In this document: in pieces, positions 44,376-54,285 of the stretch
How positions within the stretch are numbered: position 1 is the stretch's first letter
How the letters are laid out: each line of letters begins with the position of its first letter
Assembly: GCF_013030945.1 (NCBI RefSeq)
Contig: NZ_JABBXF010000032.1
Location: 1-64,000, forward strand
Direction of reading: 5' to 3'
From: Streptomyces morookaense
GTDB taxonomy: Bacteria; Actinomycetota; Actinomycetes; Streptomycetales; Streptomycetaceae
Length of the DNA stretch: 64,000 nucleotides
Notes under the pieces: model-generated
What the model was told of the DNA's origin: nothing
The model's input: only the letters and a program-made list of their open reading frames with translations
Database searches by the model: none
Program-made: the position numbers and the translations under genes

Positions 44376-44421
44376 TTCGGATATCCGAACTGTTGGGAAA
44401 ACCGAACTGTTCTGAACCGTT
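44376..44421. promoter_or_regulatory. MarR operator region: TTCGGATATCCGAA plus CCGAACTGTT repeats
   Basis: A perfect 14-bp palindrome TTCGGAT-ATCCGAA (44376-44389) lies between the divergent genes. Two exact direct repeats CCGAACTGTT occur at 44385-44394 and 44402-44411, and a degenerate third follows at 44412-44421. Confidence 0.65.
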
Positions 44422-44440
44422 CCGGACAAGGGGGACACCC

Positions 44441-45556
44441 ATGCCTGCCGTCACCTACCGCGACGCGCTCGGCGAGGCGCTGGAGCGCCTGGACGACCTC
44501 GGCTACGAGCGCGGCGCCGGCGCCGACCTCGCCAACCACGGGCCCATGGGCGCCGAGGCCCTCGCCGCCCTCGGTCATGGTGCCGAGGTCGCCGCGTGGG
44601 TCGAGGGATACCGCACCGCCATGCCCCACCACGAGGTGCCGGAAGCGCGCTTCGCCCTCGATCCCGCCGACGAGTCGTCCTGGCGCCCCGCGCTCGGCGA
44701 CTTCTCCCGCGCGGGCGACTGGGAACAGCTCTTCGCGCGCGAACTGGCCGGGGCGCCCTGGCGCGAGGTGCTGGTCCGCTGGTGGCCCCGGCTGCTGCCG
44801 GGCATGCTCGCCGGCCTCACCCACGGCCTGATCCGCACGGCCCACGCGGTCCGCTCCCTCGCGGCGGCCGAGGAGCCGACGGACCGTCAACTCACCGAGT
44901 TCGCAAGGGGGATGGCCTACTGGGCCGCCCGCTTCGCCCACCTCCCGGGCGAGGTGCGGATGACCGGCACGTACGATCTCGCCGCCGCCATCGCCGCTAT
45001 GCCCCGGACGCCCTACGAGGGCAAGCACGGCCGCGCCGCCGCGGGCGCGCGGCTGGCCGGCCCCGCCCGGCTGCCCGGATACACCGAGGCGCTCGGCGCC
45101 CTGGACCCCGCCGCCGCGGAGCGCCCGCAGTGGCTGCTGGCCGAGATGACCACCGAGTTCGCGGGCGTCTATCTGGGCCACCCCGAGGTCTTCCCCGTCC
45201 CGCTGATCCACGGCGTCACGGCCCCGGCCGCCGTGCGCCTCGTCCTGCCGCATCTGCCGGAGAGCTTGTACCGGCCGACGGTGGCCGCGCTCTGGCACGT
45301 GCACGCCACACTGCTGCTGACCTTCACCGAACACCGCGGCGGCGAGGCCGAGGCGGCGCGGGTGGCGGCGGAGACGGACGTGCCGCCGTTCGACGAGCTC
45401 GTCGCGCGGGCGGTGGAGCACGGCGACGAGCACGTCATCAAGTTCACCGAGGCGGCCCGGCGCGAGCATGCGCTGCGGCCGGATCCCCGTTACGCGGCGG
45501 CGGTGCTGGCCGCGCAGGGACGGATCAAGCCGAGGCGGCTGCGCCGGGCCGCCTAG
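44441..45556 (+). CDS. questin oxidase-like protein (Baeyer-Villiger-type family)
   Basis: This 371-residue protein resembles the questin oxidase/DUF4243 family. It shows YRDALGEALERL, FSNHGPM-type DLANHGPMGAEALAALG, WRPALGDFSRAGDWEQLFAR, LTHGLIRTAHAVRSL and a C-terminal FTEAARREHAL. In fungi the family opens an anthraquinone ring; the bacterial role is unknown. The start ATG 44441 follows AAGGGGG. It is divergent from a MarR regulator, which suggests induction by its substrate or a phenolic compound. Confidence 0.75.
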   Translation: MPAVTYRDALGEALERLDDLGYERGAGADLANHGPMGAEALAALGHGAEVAAWVEGYRTAMPHHEVPEARFALDPADESSWRPALGDFSRAGDWEQLFARELAGAPWREVLVRWWPRLLPGMLAGLTHGLIRTAHAVRSLAAAEEPTDRQLTEFARGMAYWAARFAHLPGEVRMTGTYDLAAAIAAMPRTPYEGKHGRAAAGARLAGPARLPGYTEALGALDPAAAERPQWLLAEMTTEFAGVYLGHPEVFPVPLIHGVTAPAAVRLVLPHLPESLYRPTVAALWHVHATLLLTFTEHRGGEAEAARVAAETDVPPFDELVARAVEHGDEHVIKFTEAARREHALRPDPRYAAAVLAAQGRIKPRRLRRAA

Positions 45557-45594
45557 CGCTCTGCGGGAAGTGCGGTGCGTCGTCGGCTGCGGGT

Positions 45595-45667
45595 TCGTCG
45601 TGGTTGCCCGCGCAGTTCCTCCCCCAGCTACCGCTGGGGGTACCCCCAGCGCCCCTGCGGGGCGCGA
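45595..45667 (-). repeat. dispersed intergenic repeat, copy 5 (long variant)
   Basis: GCGCAGTTCC is followed by an inserted hairpin CCCCCAGC-TACC-GCTGGGGG and a third CCCCCAGC, then GCCCCTGCGGGGCGC. It lies between the convergent oxygenase and recQ genes. It shares the core of copies 1-4 but has an extra stem-loop also found in copy 6. Confidence 0.75.
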
Positions 45668-47515
<1,848 letters not shown>

Positions 47516-47591
47516 TCCGGAAGTGTAGGGCGGGAGGGCTTACACGAATGGGGGATGTGGATAACCAGGGGTCGCACGATCGTGCGATTAC

Positions 47592-49658
47592 TCAGGCCAC
47601 CTCGATACCGAACTCCTGAACAAGCGCCTCCAGCCCTCCCGCGTACCCCTTCCCTCCCACCACGAAGTCCCAGTCGCCGCTCGCCCGCTTCCGGAAGGAC
47701 CCGAGGACGAGCGCGGTCTCGCCGGCCCGCCCGTCGGACACCTCCAGCTGCCCGAGCTCGCTCCCGGCCGCGTCCGCGAGCCGGATCCGGGCGTCGGTGA
47801 ACCCCGAAAGATCGGCGTCCGGGTTCACGGCCGGGTCTATGGCGGCCGCGAGCACCAGCCGGTCCGCCTGCGCGGGCAGCGCCTCGAAGGCGACGCGCAG
47901 GGCGGCCTTGTCCGCGGCGGAGGGGGCCACGGCGCGGACGGCGCCGTCGGGCGTGCGCGGATTGTTGTAGAAGACGAAGTGATCGTCGCTGAGGACCCGG
48001 CCGCCGGTGCAGACGAGCGCGCAGACGTCGAGGGCGACCCGGCCGGACCAGGACATGCCCAGAACGTTGTGGCCGTCGGGCACCCCCGTCCCGTCGTCCC
48101 CGCCCGGCACCCCGGTCCCGTCCGGAGCCGGCCCGGGAGCGCCGCTCCCCGGGCCCAGCCGCCCCCGCAGCCCGTGCTCCTGCAGCAGCCCCACCAGCTC
48201 CTCGCCGGAGACGAGCGTCAGCGGCTTCCCGTTGGCGAAGGCGTACGACCCGGGACCGAACCCGGAGGTCGTGACGAGCACGCCCTTGTTGGCACCGGCG
48301 CCCTGCACCGTCCCGTAGAGATCGCGGACGGCGGTCGGCGGCACCGTCTTCCGGTACCGCTTGACCTGCACGATGATCCGTCCGCCGCTGATCGGGTCGG
48401 GGTCGAGGGCCTCGACGTCGACGCCGCCGTCGTTCGACCGCTGGGTCATCACGGCCTGCATGCCGCGGGCCCGGAAGAGCTCGGCGACGAGCGCCTCGAA
48501 GGCGATCGGGTCCATCTCGAAGAGGTCCGGGTCGTCGTCCCCGCCGTGGGACACCACCCCGCGCCCCACGTCGCCGGGCTGCCGTACGGGCCGCACGGCG
48601 GCCAACTGGTCGGGCCGGGCGGACAGTTGCCCGCCGAGCCCCTCGACGAGACAGTCGACGGCACTGACCTGCGCCAGCCGCAGCCCGGCGAAGACCGGCC
48701 GGGCGACGGACACGGACGCGAGCACGATCTGCGCGCGCTGCCCGGTGACGGGGTCGTGGTCGTCGACGAAGCCGTTGAGGACGACGGACTCCAGCATCCC
48801 GAACTCGTCGGCGGCGAACAGCTCGTGGACGGCGAGCAGCACGCACTGCGCGAGCAGATCCCGGTGGATCGCGCGGCGCTGGGTGACGGGCCGGGCGGTC
48901 TCCTTCTCCTCGTCGGCGGTGGGCATGTAGCGCACGGACTTCACTGCCGGCACGACGTCGGGGCCGGGCAGCTCCCAGTCGACCACCAGCTGCCGGGGCC
49001 CGGGGTCGTAGGCGGCGGAGAGCCGGTGGGGGAAGTCGTCGGGCCGGGCGGAGGCGTAGAGGGCGGCCGAGAAATACTCGACGACGGCATCCGGATCGCC
49101 CTGCCGCAGGGCGGCGACGAGCTCGCCGACCCCGGCGTTGTACTGCCGGATCTCCTGCAGCTGGGCGGCAGCCCACTGCTCGTACTGCTGCCGATAGGCG
49201 GCGAGTTGCTGCTGCCGCTGCGCCTCGGCGGCCTGGGCCGCCTGCCGGTCGCGCTCGTACTGGGCCCGGGTGCCGAACCCGCGGTACCGGTTGGGGTCGG
49301 GCATGGCCACGGGCTGCCCGAGGTGCCCGGGGGAGAAGGCCGGCACCTGCTCGGGACGGGCCAGGGCGGCGGTGCCGAAGGCGGGCGCCCGGCAGCCCGT
49401 GGCGAGGAGCGAGGCCAGCGCCTCGACCCGGGCGTCCAGTTCCTCGTTCCGCCGCCGGACCTCGGCCTCCCGGCTCTGCCGGTACGCCTGCCGCTGCTCC
49501 CGGTCCAGCCGGGCCCGCTCCCGCTCCAGGGCCCGCTGCTGCCGCTCGGCCTCCCGCTGCGCCTGCACGGCGGCCCGCTGCCGCGCCTCCTGCTGCCGCT
49601 GCTGCTGCCGCTGGGTCTCGGCCCAGATCCCCATCAGCCCGTTGGAGCGTCGGCTCAT
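47592..49658 (-). CDS. coiled-coil + Mrr-type restriction endonuclease + TerD fusion
   Basis: This 688-residue protein has three parts. Residues 10-175 are Gln/Arg/Glu-rich coiled coil (RQQQRQQEARQRAAVQAQRE and YRQQYEQWAAAQLQEIRQYN). Residues about 380-500 are an Mrr-cat PD-(D/E)xK nuclease: FEALVAELFRARGMQAVMTQ, then NDGGVDVEA with the metal Asp near 411, QVKRY with the QxK lysine near 429 and VLVTTSGFGPGSYAFA. Residues about 525-688 are a TerD tellurite/stress domain, with LDVCALVC, GRVLSDDHFVFYNNPRTPDG and FVVGGKGYAGGL. ATG 49658 has an AGGGA site. Combining a nuclease with TerD suggests a Ca-binding stress or phage-response effector. Confidence 0.8.
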   Translation of the reverse strand: MSRRSNGLMGIWAETQRQQQRQQEARQRAAVQAQREAERQQRALERERARLDREQRQAYRQSREAEVRRRNEELDARVEALASLLATGCRAPAFGTAALARPEQVPAFSPGHLGQPVAMPDPNRYRGFGTRAQYERDRQAAQAAEAQRQQQLAAYRQQYEQWAAAQLQEIRQYNAGVGELVAALRQGDPDAVVEYFSAALYASARPDDFPHRLSAAYDPGPRQLVVDWELPGPDVVPAVKSVRYMPTADEEKETARPVTQRRAIHRDLLAQCVLLAVHELFAADEFGMLESVVLNGFVDDHDPVTGQRAQIVLASVSVARPVFAGLRLAQVSAVDCLVEGLGGQLSARPDQLAAVRPVRQPGDVGRGVVSHGGDDDPDLFEMDPIAFEALVAELFRARGMQAVMTQRSNDGGVDVEALDPDPISGGRIIVQVKRYRKTVPPTAVRDLYGTVQGAGANKGVLVTTSGFGPGSYAFANGKPLTLVSGEELVGLLQEHGLRGRLGPGSGAPGPAPDGTGVPGGDDGTGVPDGHNVLGMSWSGRVALDVCALVCTGGRVLSDDHFVFYNNPRTPDGAVRAVAPSAADKAALRVAFEALPAQADRLVLAAAIDPAVNPDADLSGFTDARIRLADAAGSELGQLEVSDGRAGETALVLGSFRKRASGDWDFVVGGKGYAGGLEALVQEFGIEVA

Positions 49659-49886
49659 CGCGGCCCCATCCCTCCCCCTTGACCAGCGGTTACGGGGCAA
49701 TTTTAGGGGGCGGTCGCAGGCGCCTGAGCAGGCGTCAGACGGCGGGTTGGGTGTGTTGGCCAACGAAGCCGTGTTCGCGCCAACTTGGCGACGGCGCCCG
49801 CCGTGACTGCCCTCCCGCGGCATCCGGCTATAGCCTGCGCACCGCGCGCGCAGTACGGCTCCTGGTCCACGAAGAGAAGAGGACAC

Positions 49887-50444
49887 ATGAAGTCGCACTA
49901 TCGCCGTCCCGGCATCCTGGCCGCCGCCGCAGCGCTCGTGCTCGGCGCCGGAGTGGCCGGTACGGCCCAGGCCTCGGCAGCACCGCAGAGCCCGGAGCGT
50001 TCGTCCAGACCCGCGGGTCCGCAGGACTACGGCTGGATCCGCAACGCCAACAGCGGCCACTGCCTGGCCGTCCCGGGCGCGAGCACGCAGAACGGGATGG
50101 GTCTGATCCAGTGGGGCTGCGGCACCTGGCGCGACCACTTCTGGCAGTTCGAGTTCGCCTTCAGCAGCGGCGGGCGCAGCTACTTCCGCATCCGCAACCT
50201 CAACAGCGGCCAGTGCCTGGCCGTTCCGGGCGCCAGCACCACGGCCGGCGTCCAGGTCATCCAGTGGCCCTGCGGCGAGTACAAGGACCACTACTGGGGC
50301 GTCGACTACACCAGCAAGGGCATGCGGCTCGTGAACTGGAACAGCGGCCAGTGCCTGGCTGTGCCGGGCGCAAGCATGGCGCAGGGCGAGAAGATCATCC
50401 AGTGGCCGTGCGGTGACTGGCCGGACCACTACTGGAACTTCTGA
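49887..50444 (+). CDS. secreted ricin-type beta-trefoil lectin
   Basis: This 185-residue exported protein has a signal peptide (MKSHYRRPGILAAAAALVLG, cleavage near AQASA-AP). It also has three ricin-B repeats, each with N-S-G-(H/Q)-C-L-A-V-P-G-A-S and a later QW motif. It has no attached enzyme domain, so it is a free carbohydrate-binding lectin. AGAGGA precedes ATG 49887. It is divergent from the Mrr-TerD gene. Confidence 0.85.
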   Translation: MKSHYRRPGILAAAAALVLGAGVAGTAQASAAPQSPERSSRPAGPQDYGWIRNANSGHCLAVPGASTQNGMGLIQWGCGTWRDHFWQFEFAFSSGGRSYFRIRNLNSGQCLAVPGASTTAGVQVIQWPCGEYKDHYWGVDYTSKGMRLVNWNSGQCLAVPGASMAQGEKIIQWPCGDWPDHYWNF

Positions 50445-50501
50445 TCCGGCACGCACGCGTGCGGGGAGCCGGGGCCGCCCGGCCCCGGCTCCCCGGTCAC
50501 G

Positions 50502-52106
50502 TCAGTTGACGCAGGGGATGCCGCCCTCCTTCACCGCCTCGCCCGCGAACTTGTCGTCCGAGGACGACGAACTCGCCGCATCGGACGGTGAATCCGAAGG
50601 GCTCGGCGAGGCACTGGCGGAGGCCGACGCCCCCGTGAAGTCCTGCCCCAGCGTCACCTGCACATGGCCCGCCGGCACGGTCGGGCTGGCCAGCGGGGCC
50701 GCCGTCACGCCGAGCCGGCCCGCGATCTGCCGGCCCGCCTCGTCCGCGCCCTTGCCGTAGACGACGGTGGTGTGGGGCTGGGGCGCCGTGTTGGACGCGT
50801 GGCCCTCCGCATAGCCCGCCTCCTTCAGGGACTTGAGCTCCTCGGCCGCCGCGCCGGTCCGGCCCGAGCCGTTCAGCACGTCGACGGTGCCGGGGGCGGG
50901 CTTCGCCGGGGCGCTGGACGATCCGCCCGAGCTCGGGGACGCGGACGACGTGGCGCTGCCGAACCGGTCCCGTACCAGCGCCCGGATCTTCTCCGGGTTC
51001 ACCAGCTGCACGTCCTCGTGGTTGCGGGTGGCCGAGCCCTCCGTCGGCAGCGTGTTGAACTCGACCTTGCCGCCGGTCAGGTTGGTGGCCTGCTGGGCGA
51101 AGTCGATGACGTTCAGCTTGCTGTCGATGACCAGGTCCTTCTTCACCACGCCGAACAGGCCCTGCAGCTTGCCCAGGCTGTCGAAGACGCCCTCGCCCTT
51201 CAGCTTGTGGGTGACCGAGGAGAGGAACGCCTGCTGGCGGTGCGTACGGTCCAGGTCGCCGCCGTCCAGGCCGTGCCGCTGGCGGACGAAGGCCAGTGCC
51301 TGCCGGGGGTTGACCTCCTGCAGGCCGGCCGGGAAGTCGGCGCCCGAATAGCGGTCCTTCACCGGGTGCTTGAGACACACCTGGATGGGCTGGAGCACCT
51401 TGGCGATGTCGTAGAAGCCCAGCAGGTTGACCTCGGCGAAGTGGTCGATCGGCACGTCGAGGAAGTTCTGCACGGTCGCCAGCGTGGCCTCGCGGCCCGC
51501 CTCCCGGCTGCCCGCCTCCAGGTCGGCGCCCCGCACGCCCTGCTTGTAGAGCCGCTCCCGGGCACCCGTGTAGGCGTTGGAGTACGCCTCCTTGATCTTG
51601 TAGTGCCCCTGTGTCGAACCGTCCCCGTTGAACGTCTGGACATAGTCGTCCCGGGGGATGGAGAACGCCTGGACCTTCCCGCCGTCTGCGGGGATGTGCA
51701 TCAGGATGAGGGTGTTGGTGTTGTAGTAGCCGATATCGCTCGACCCCGCGTGGAGTTCGTCCTGGACGAACTCCTTCGGCAGGTCGTTGCCGTTCATGTC
51801 CTTGCGCGAATCGAGGCCGATCAGCAGCAGGTTGACCGAGTTGTCGAGGTGCTTGCGGCCCACCTTGCCGAGTGCGTCGGAGGTGTTCAGGCCGCTGGTG
51901 ATCCAGTGGTACGCGGCCCAGGAGACCCCGCAGGTCGCCAGCACGGCGGCCGAGGTCAGGCCGGCCACGGTCCGCCCGACGATCACCCCGCGGGGCGTAC
52001 GGGGAGCGCCGCCGCTCCGGCGGCGGGGGGTACGGCGGCTGCCGGGCCTGCTGCTGCCGCCGCTGGTGCGCCGCTCGGCGCCCGGTTTCTCACGCACGGT
52101 ACGCAC
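50502..52106 (-). CDS. LytR-CpsA-Psr (LCP) family cell-wall glycopolymer ligase
   Basis: This 534-residue protein has an Arg-rich cytoplasmic N-terminus and one membrane helix at about residues 40-62. An LCP domain follows (LLLIGLDSRKDMNG, TLILMHIPADGG, AFSIPRDDYV, RQALAFVRQRHG), then a C-terminal LytR_C domain (GTVDVLNGSGRTGAAAEELK) and a Ser/Ala tail. LCP enzymes transfer wall teichoic acid or other glycopolymers to peptidoglycan. It starts at GTG 52106 (GAGGAAGA upstream) and overlaps the upstream membrane-protein gene by 17 bases. Confidence 0.9.
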   Translation of the reverse strand: MRTVREKPGAERRTSGGSSRPGSRRTPRRRSGGAPRTPRGVIVGRTVAGLTSAAVLATCGVSWAAYHWITSGLNTSDALGKVGRKHLDNSVNLLLIGLDSRKDMNGNDLPKEFVQDELHAGSSDIGYYNTNTLILMHIPADGGKVQAFSIPRDDYVQTFNGDGSTQGHYKIKEAYSNAYTGARERLYKQGVRGADLEAGSREAGREATLATVQNFLDVPIDHFAEVNLLGFYDIAKVLQPIQVCLKHPVKDRYSGADFPAGLQEVNPRQALAFVRQRHGLDGGDLDRTHRQQAFLSSVTHKLKGEGVFDSLGKLQGLFGVVKKDLVIDSKLNVIDFAQQATNLTGGKVEFNTLPTEGSATRNHEDVQLVNPEKIRALVRDRFGSATSSASPSSGGSSSAPAKPAPGTVDVLNGSGRTGAAAEELKSLKEAGYAEGHASNTAPQPHTTVVYGKGADEAGRQIAGRLGVTAAPLASPTVPAGHVQVTLGQDFTGASASASASPSPSDSPSDAASSSSSDDKFAGEAVKEGGIPCVN

Positions 52107-52680
52107 CGCTCTTCCTCGTCCCCCGGCCGGGCGTCACGCCGCGCCTCGACCGCATCCACCGCACCGCCAGCACCAGCAACAGCGCGACCTCGGCCGCCGC
52201 CATCGCCGGAAAGGCGTCGATCGCCCAGTGGACGGCCCCTGTCGTGGCCCCCTTGGCCTGGGAATCCTTCGGGCCCGCCGTCAGCTCGGCGACCACGGTG
52301 ATCAGCAGCACCACGGGGGGCGGCGCGTACGCGACCCACCAGGCACCGGCCCGCGAGCAGGTCAGCGCCGCGGGCACCGCCCCGGCGACCGCCGTGAGCG
52401 CGAAGATCCAGCCCAGCGAGGACGTGACCAGCTCGTCGGCGAAGGCTCCGATCACCGGCAGCACCAGAGCGGCCGACACCGCTCTGCGCGCCTGCGCCTG
52501 CGTCCGCGTTCTCCCGCTTCCGCTTCTGCCGCCGCGCGCCGCCGCCGACCGGCCCCGTGGGGTCGGGACCCGGCGTGATCCTTGCGCGCGGGGACGGGAG
52601 GCGGCCGGGTCCGGCGAGGGCCTCGACGCCCTGCTCGGAGCTGCGGCCCGCTGGCCTGCCGTGGGCATTCCGGGTTGCAT
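52090..52680 (-). CDS. DUF6542-like membrane protein
   Basis: This 196-residue protein has a Pro/Arg/Ala-rich disordered N-terminus to about residue 65, then four transmembrane helices (AVSAALVLPVIGAF, LGWIFALTAVAGAVPAAL, WVAYAPPPVVLLITVVAEL, AAEVALLLVLAVRWM). The domain assignment is from memory. The start ATG 52680 is probably leaderless, with TACATT ending eight bases upstream. It overlaps the LCP gene downstream, suggesting a shared cell-envelope role. Confidence 0.65.
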   Translation of the reverse strand: MQPGMPTAGQRAAAPSRASRPSPDPAASRPRAQGSRRVPTPRGRSAAARGGRSGSGRTRTQAQARRAVSAALVLPVIGAFADELVTSSLGWIFALTAVAGAVPAALTCSRAGAWWVAYAPPPVVLLITVVAELTAGPKDSQAKGATTGAVHWAIDAFPAMAAAEVALLLVLAVRWMRSRRGVTPGRGTRKSGAYRA

Positions 52681-52774
52681 GGTTGCGCAATGTAGCAAGT
52701 GTTCCGGCTAGGCTGTGCGGGTGTCCGGGGGGAATCCCGTGAACCCAACCGCATACGGGGGAGGAGCCACGCCG

Positions 52775-53077
52775 ATGGCGGCACCTGGGGAGCCTTCGGG
52801 GCAGGCGCTCAACGCCGCGGCCCTGAAGTTCGGCCTGCTGTCCTCTCCGCTGCGCCTGCACATCGTATGGGCACTGGCCCGCCGTGAGAGCGATGTCACG
52901 CAACTGGCCCGCCGTGTGGGTGCCCGCCCCCAGGCGGTCAGCCAGCACCTGGCCCGCCTGAAGCTCGCCGGCGCGGTCCGCTCCCGCAGCGAGGGCCGGC
53001 ACCAGATCTATGCGGTGACGGATCCGCGGCTGACGGTGGTGGTGGAGGCGATGTTCAAGTCGCCGCCTCTCTCCTGA
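52775..53077 (+). CDS. ArsR-family winged-helix regulator
   Basis: This 100-residue protein has a single winged helix (GLLSSPLRLHIVWALARRES, DVTQLARRVGARPQAVSQHL, ARLKLAGAVRSRSEGRHQIY). There is no obvious metal-binding CxC, so it is probably not metal-responsive. ATG 52775 has GGGGAGGAG upstream. An in-frame GTG at 52721 six bases after TAGGCT would give a leaderless longer form. It is divergent from the DUF6542/LCP genes and upstream of the rRNA methyltransferase. Confidence 0.75.
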   Translation: MAAPGEPSGQALNAAALKFGLLSSPLRLHIVWALARRESDVTQLARRVGARPQAVSQHLARLKLAGAVRSRSEGRHQIYAVTDPRLTVVVEAMFKSPPLS

Positions 53078-53126
53078 ATACAGGGGGCGAATTTGCTTTC
53101 TCCGCACCACCGGGTGCCTGCCTGAC

Positions 53127-53141
53127 CTGACGCACCGTCAG
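53127..53141. promoter_or_regulatory. operator copy 4: CTGACG-CAC-CGTCAG
   Basis: The arms are identical to the sites at 4028, 10607 and 13921, more than 39 kb away. It lies 50 bases after the ArsR stop codon and 72 bases before the methyltransferase start, upstream of a probable leaderless -10 (TAACGT, 53201-53206). Confidence 0.75.
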
Positions 53142-53213
53142 AACAGCCTTTTCGCTGACGACTCGGGGGAAGAGGAAATCCGCGGCGAAGGTGCTCGTGT
53201 TAACGTCTTCGTC

Positions 53214-54014
53214 GTGGTCAGCCTTGACGTCATCACCGAGCGCTCCGATCCCGCCGTACAGCGAATCATCGATGTCACGAAGCATTCGCGATCCGTTGTC
53301 CGGACGGCGCTGATCGAGGACCCCGAACCCCTCCTGCAAAGCATTCGCGCCGGTTTGGAGTTCACCGAGGTCTACGGACTGGAGACCACTCCGCTGCCGG
53401 GCGACCTGCTCGCCGCGTGCGAAGAGCGCGGAATTCCGGTCCGGCTGATCGCATCCCCGATCGCCAACCAGGTTTTCAAGACCGAGAAGAAGCCCAAGGC
53501 GTTCGGTATCGCCCGCGTTCCGCGCCCGTCCCGCCTCGCGGACCTGGCCGACGCGACCGGTGACCTCGTCCTCCTGGACGGCGTGAAGATCGTCGGCAAC
53601 ATCGGCGCCATCGTGCGGACCGCGTTCGCACTCGGTGCCGCGGGCATCGTGCTGGTGGACAGCGACCTCGTCAGCATCGCGGACCGCCGCCTGGTCAGGG
53701 CGAGCCGGGGCTATGTGTTCTCCCTGCCGATCGTCCTCGCCTCGCGGGAGGAGGCGCTCGGCCACTTCCGGGACAGCGGCGCGCGGATGGTGGTCTTCGA
53801 GGCCGACGGAGATCTCACCGTCGGTGACCTCGCCGGTATCGACGAGCGGCTCGTCCTGATGTTCGGCAGCGAGAAGACCGGCCCGTCGGGCGAGTTCTCG
53901 GACGTCTCCGCCGAGTCGGTGTCGATTCCGATGAACCCCGCGGCCGAGTCGCTCAACGTCTCCGTGTCGGCCGGAATCGCCCTGCACGCGCGGGCCCACC
54001 GGAACCTTTCGTAG
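53214..54014 (+). CDS. tsr: 23S rRNA A1067 2'-O-methyltransferase, thiostrepton/nosiheptide-resistance type
   Basis: This 266-residue SPOUT protein aligns by eye with Tsr/NshR from the start codon on: SDPAVQRIIDVTK, LIEDPEPLLQSI, FGIARVPRPSR. The knot motifs are DGVKIVGNIGAIVRTAFALG (122-141), VDSDLVSIADRRLVRASRGY (about 148-167) and the C-terminal ESLNVSVSAGIALH. Tsr methylates the 2'-OH of A1067 in the L11-binding stem and blocks thiopeptide binding. The GTG 53214 start fits the Tsr N-terminus. TAACGT ends seven bases upstream, so it is likely leaderless. The DNA looks less GC-rich than its neighbours by eye. No thiopeptide biosynthetic gene is in the window. Confidence 0.85.
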   Translation: MVSLDVITERSDPAVQRIIDVTKHSRSVVRTALIEDPEPLLQSIRAGLEFTEVYGLETTPLPGDLLAACEERGIPVRLIASPIANQVFKTEKKPKAFGIARVPRPSRLADLADATGDLVLLDGVKIVGNIGAIVRTAFALGAAGIVLVDSDLVSIADRRLVRASRGYVFSLPIVLASREEALGHFRDSGARMVVFEADGDLTVGDLAGIDERLVLMFGSEKTGPSGEFSDVSAESVSIPMNPAAESLNVSVSAGIALHARAHRNLS

Positions 54015-54073
54015 CGGCCCTGGCCGAAGCGCCGCGTACGCAAACGGCCCCGGACGGGAAGTCCGGGGCCGAG

Positions 54074-54149
54074 TGGTGCCCCCGGGCAGATTCGAACTGC
54101 CGACACCCGCTTTAGGAGAGCGGTGCTCTATCCCCTGAGCTACGGAGGC
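54074..54149 (-). tRNA. tRNA-Arg (anticodon CCU)
   Basis: The minus strand folds as a cloverleaf. The acceptor GCCTCCG pairs with CGGGGGC (one G-U pair), the D arm is GCTC/GAGC, and the anticodon arm CCGCT/AGCGG has loop CTCCTAA, so the anticodon is CCT. The T arm contains TTCGAAT. The discriminator A is followed by an encoded CCA. It reads AGG codons. Confidence 0.95.
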
Positions 54150-54285
54150 GCATCCCTACGGGCCGCTCGGAGGCGGCCGAGGGTCAGCCTACCGGGTTCC
54201 GGGGCCGGCTGGGGAAGGGGCTGCCCGTCCTGTGTTCGACGGCGGGCCGGGCGGCTGCCGGGGCGTGGTCCGCGGCCCGTCGGCT

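Noticed and set aside
49659..50456. Upstream extension of the Mrr-TerD gene to 50456
   Set aside because: The extension is antisense to the ricin-type lectin, whose three repeats and signal peptide are clear; ATG 49658 has a ribosome site.
54074..54149. tRNA-Arg as an integration site of a mobile element
   Set aside because: No integrase, excisionase or direct repeat of the tRNA 3' end was seen nearby; the methyltransferase alone does not prove an island.
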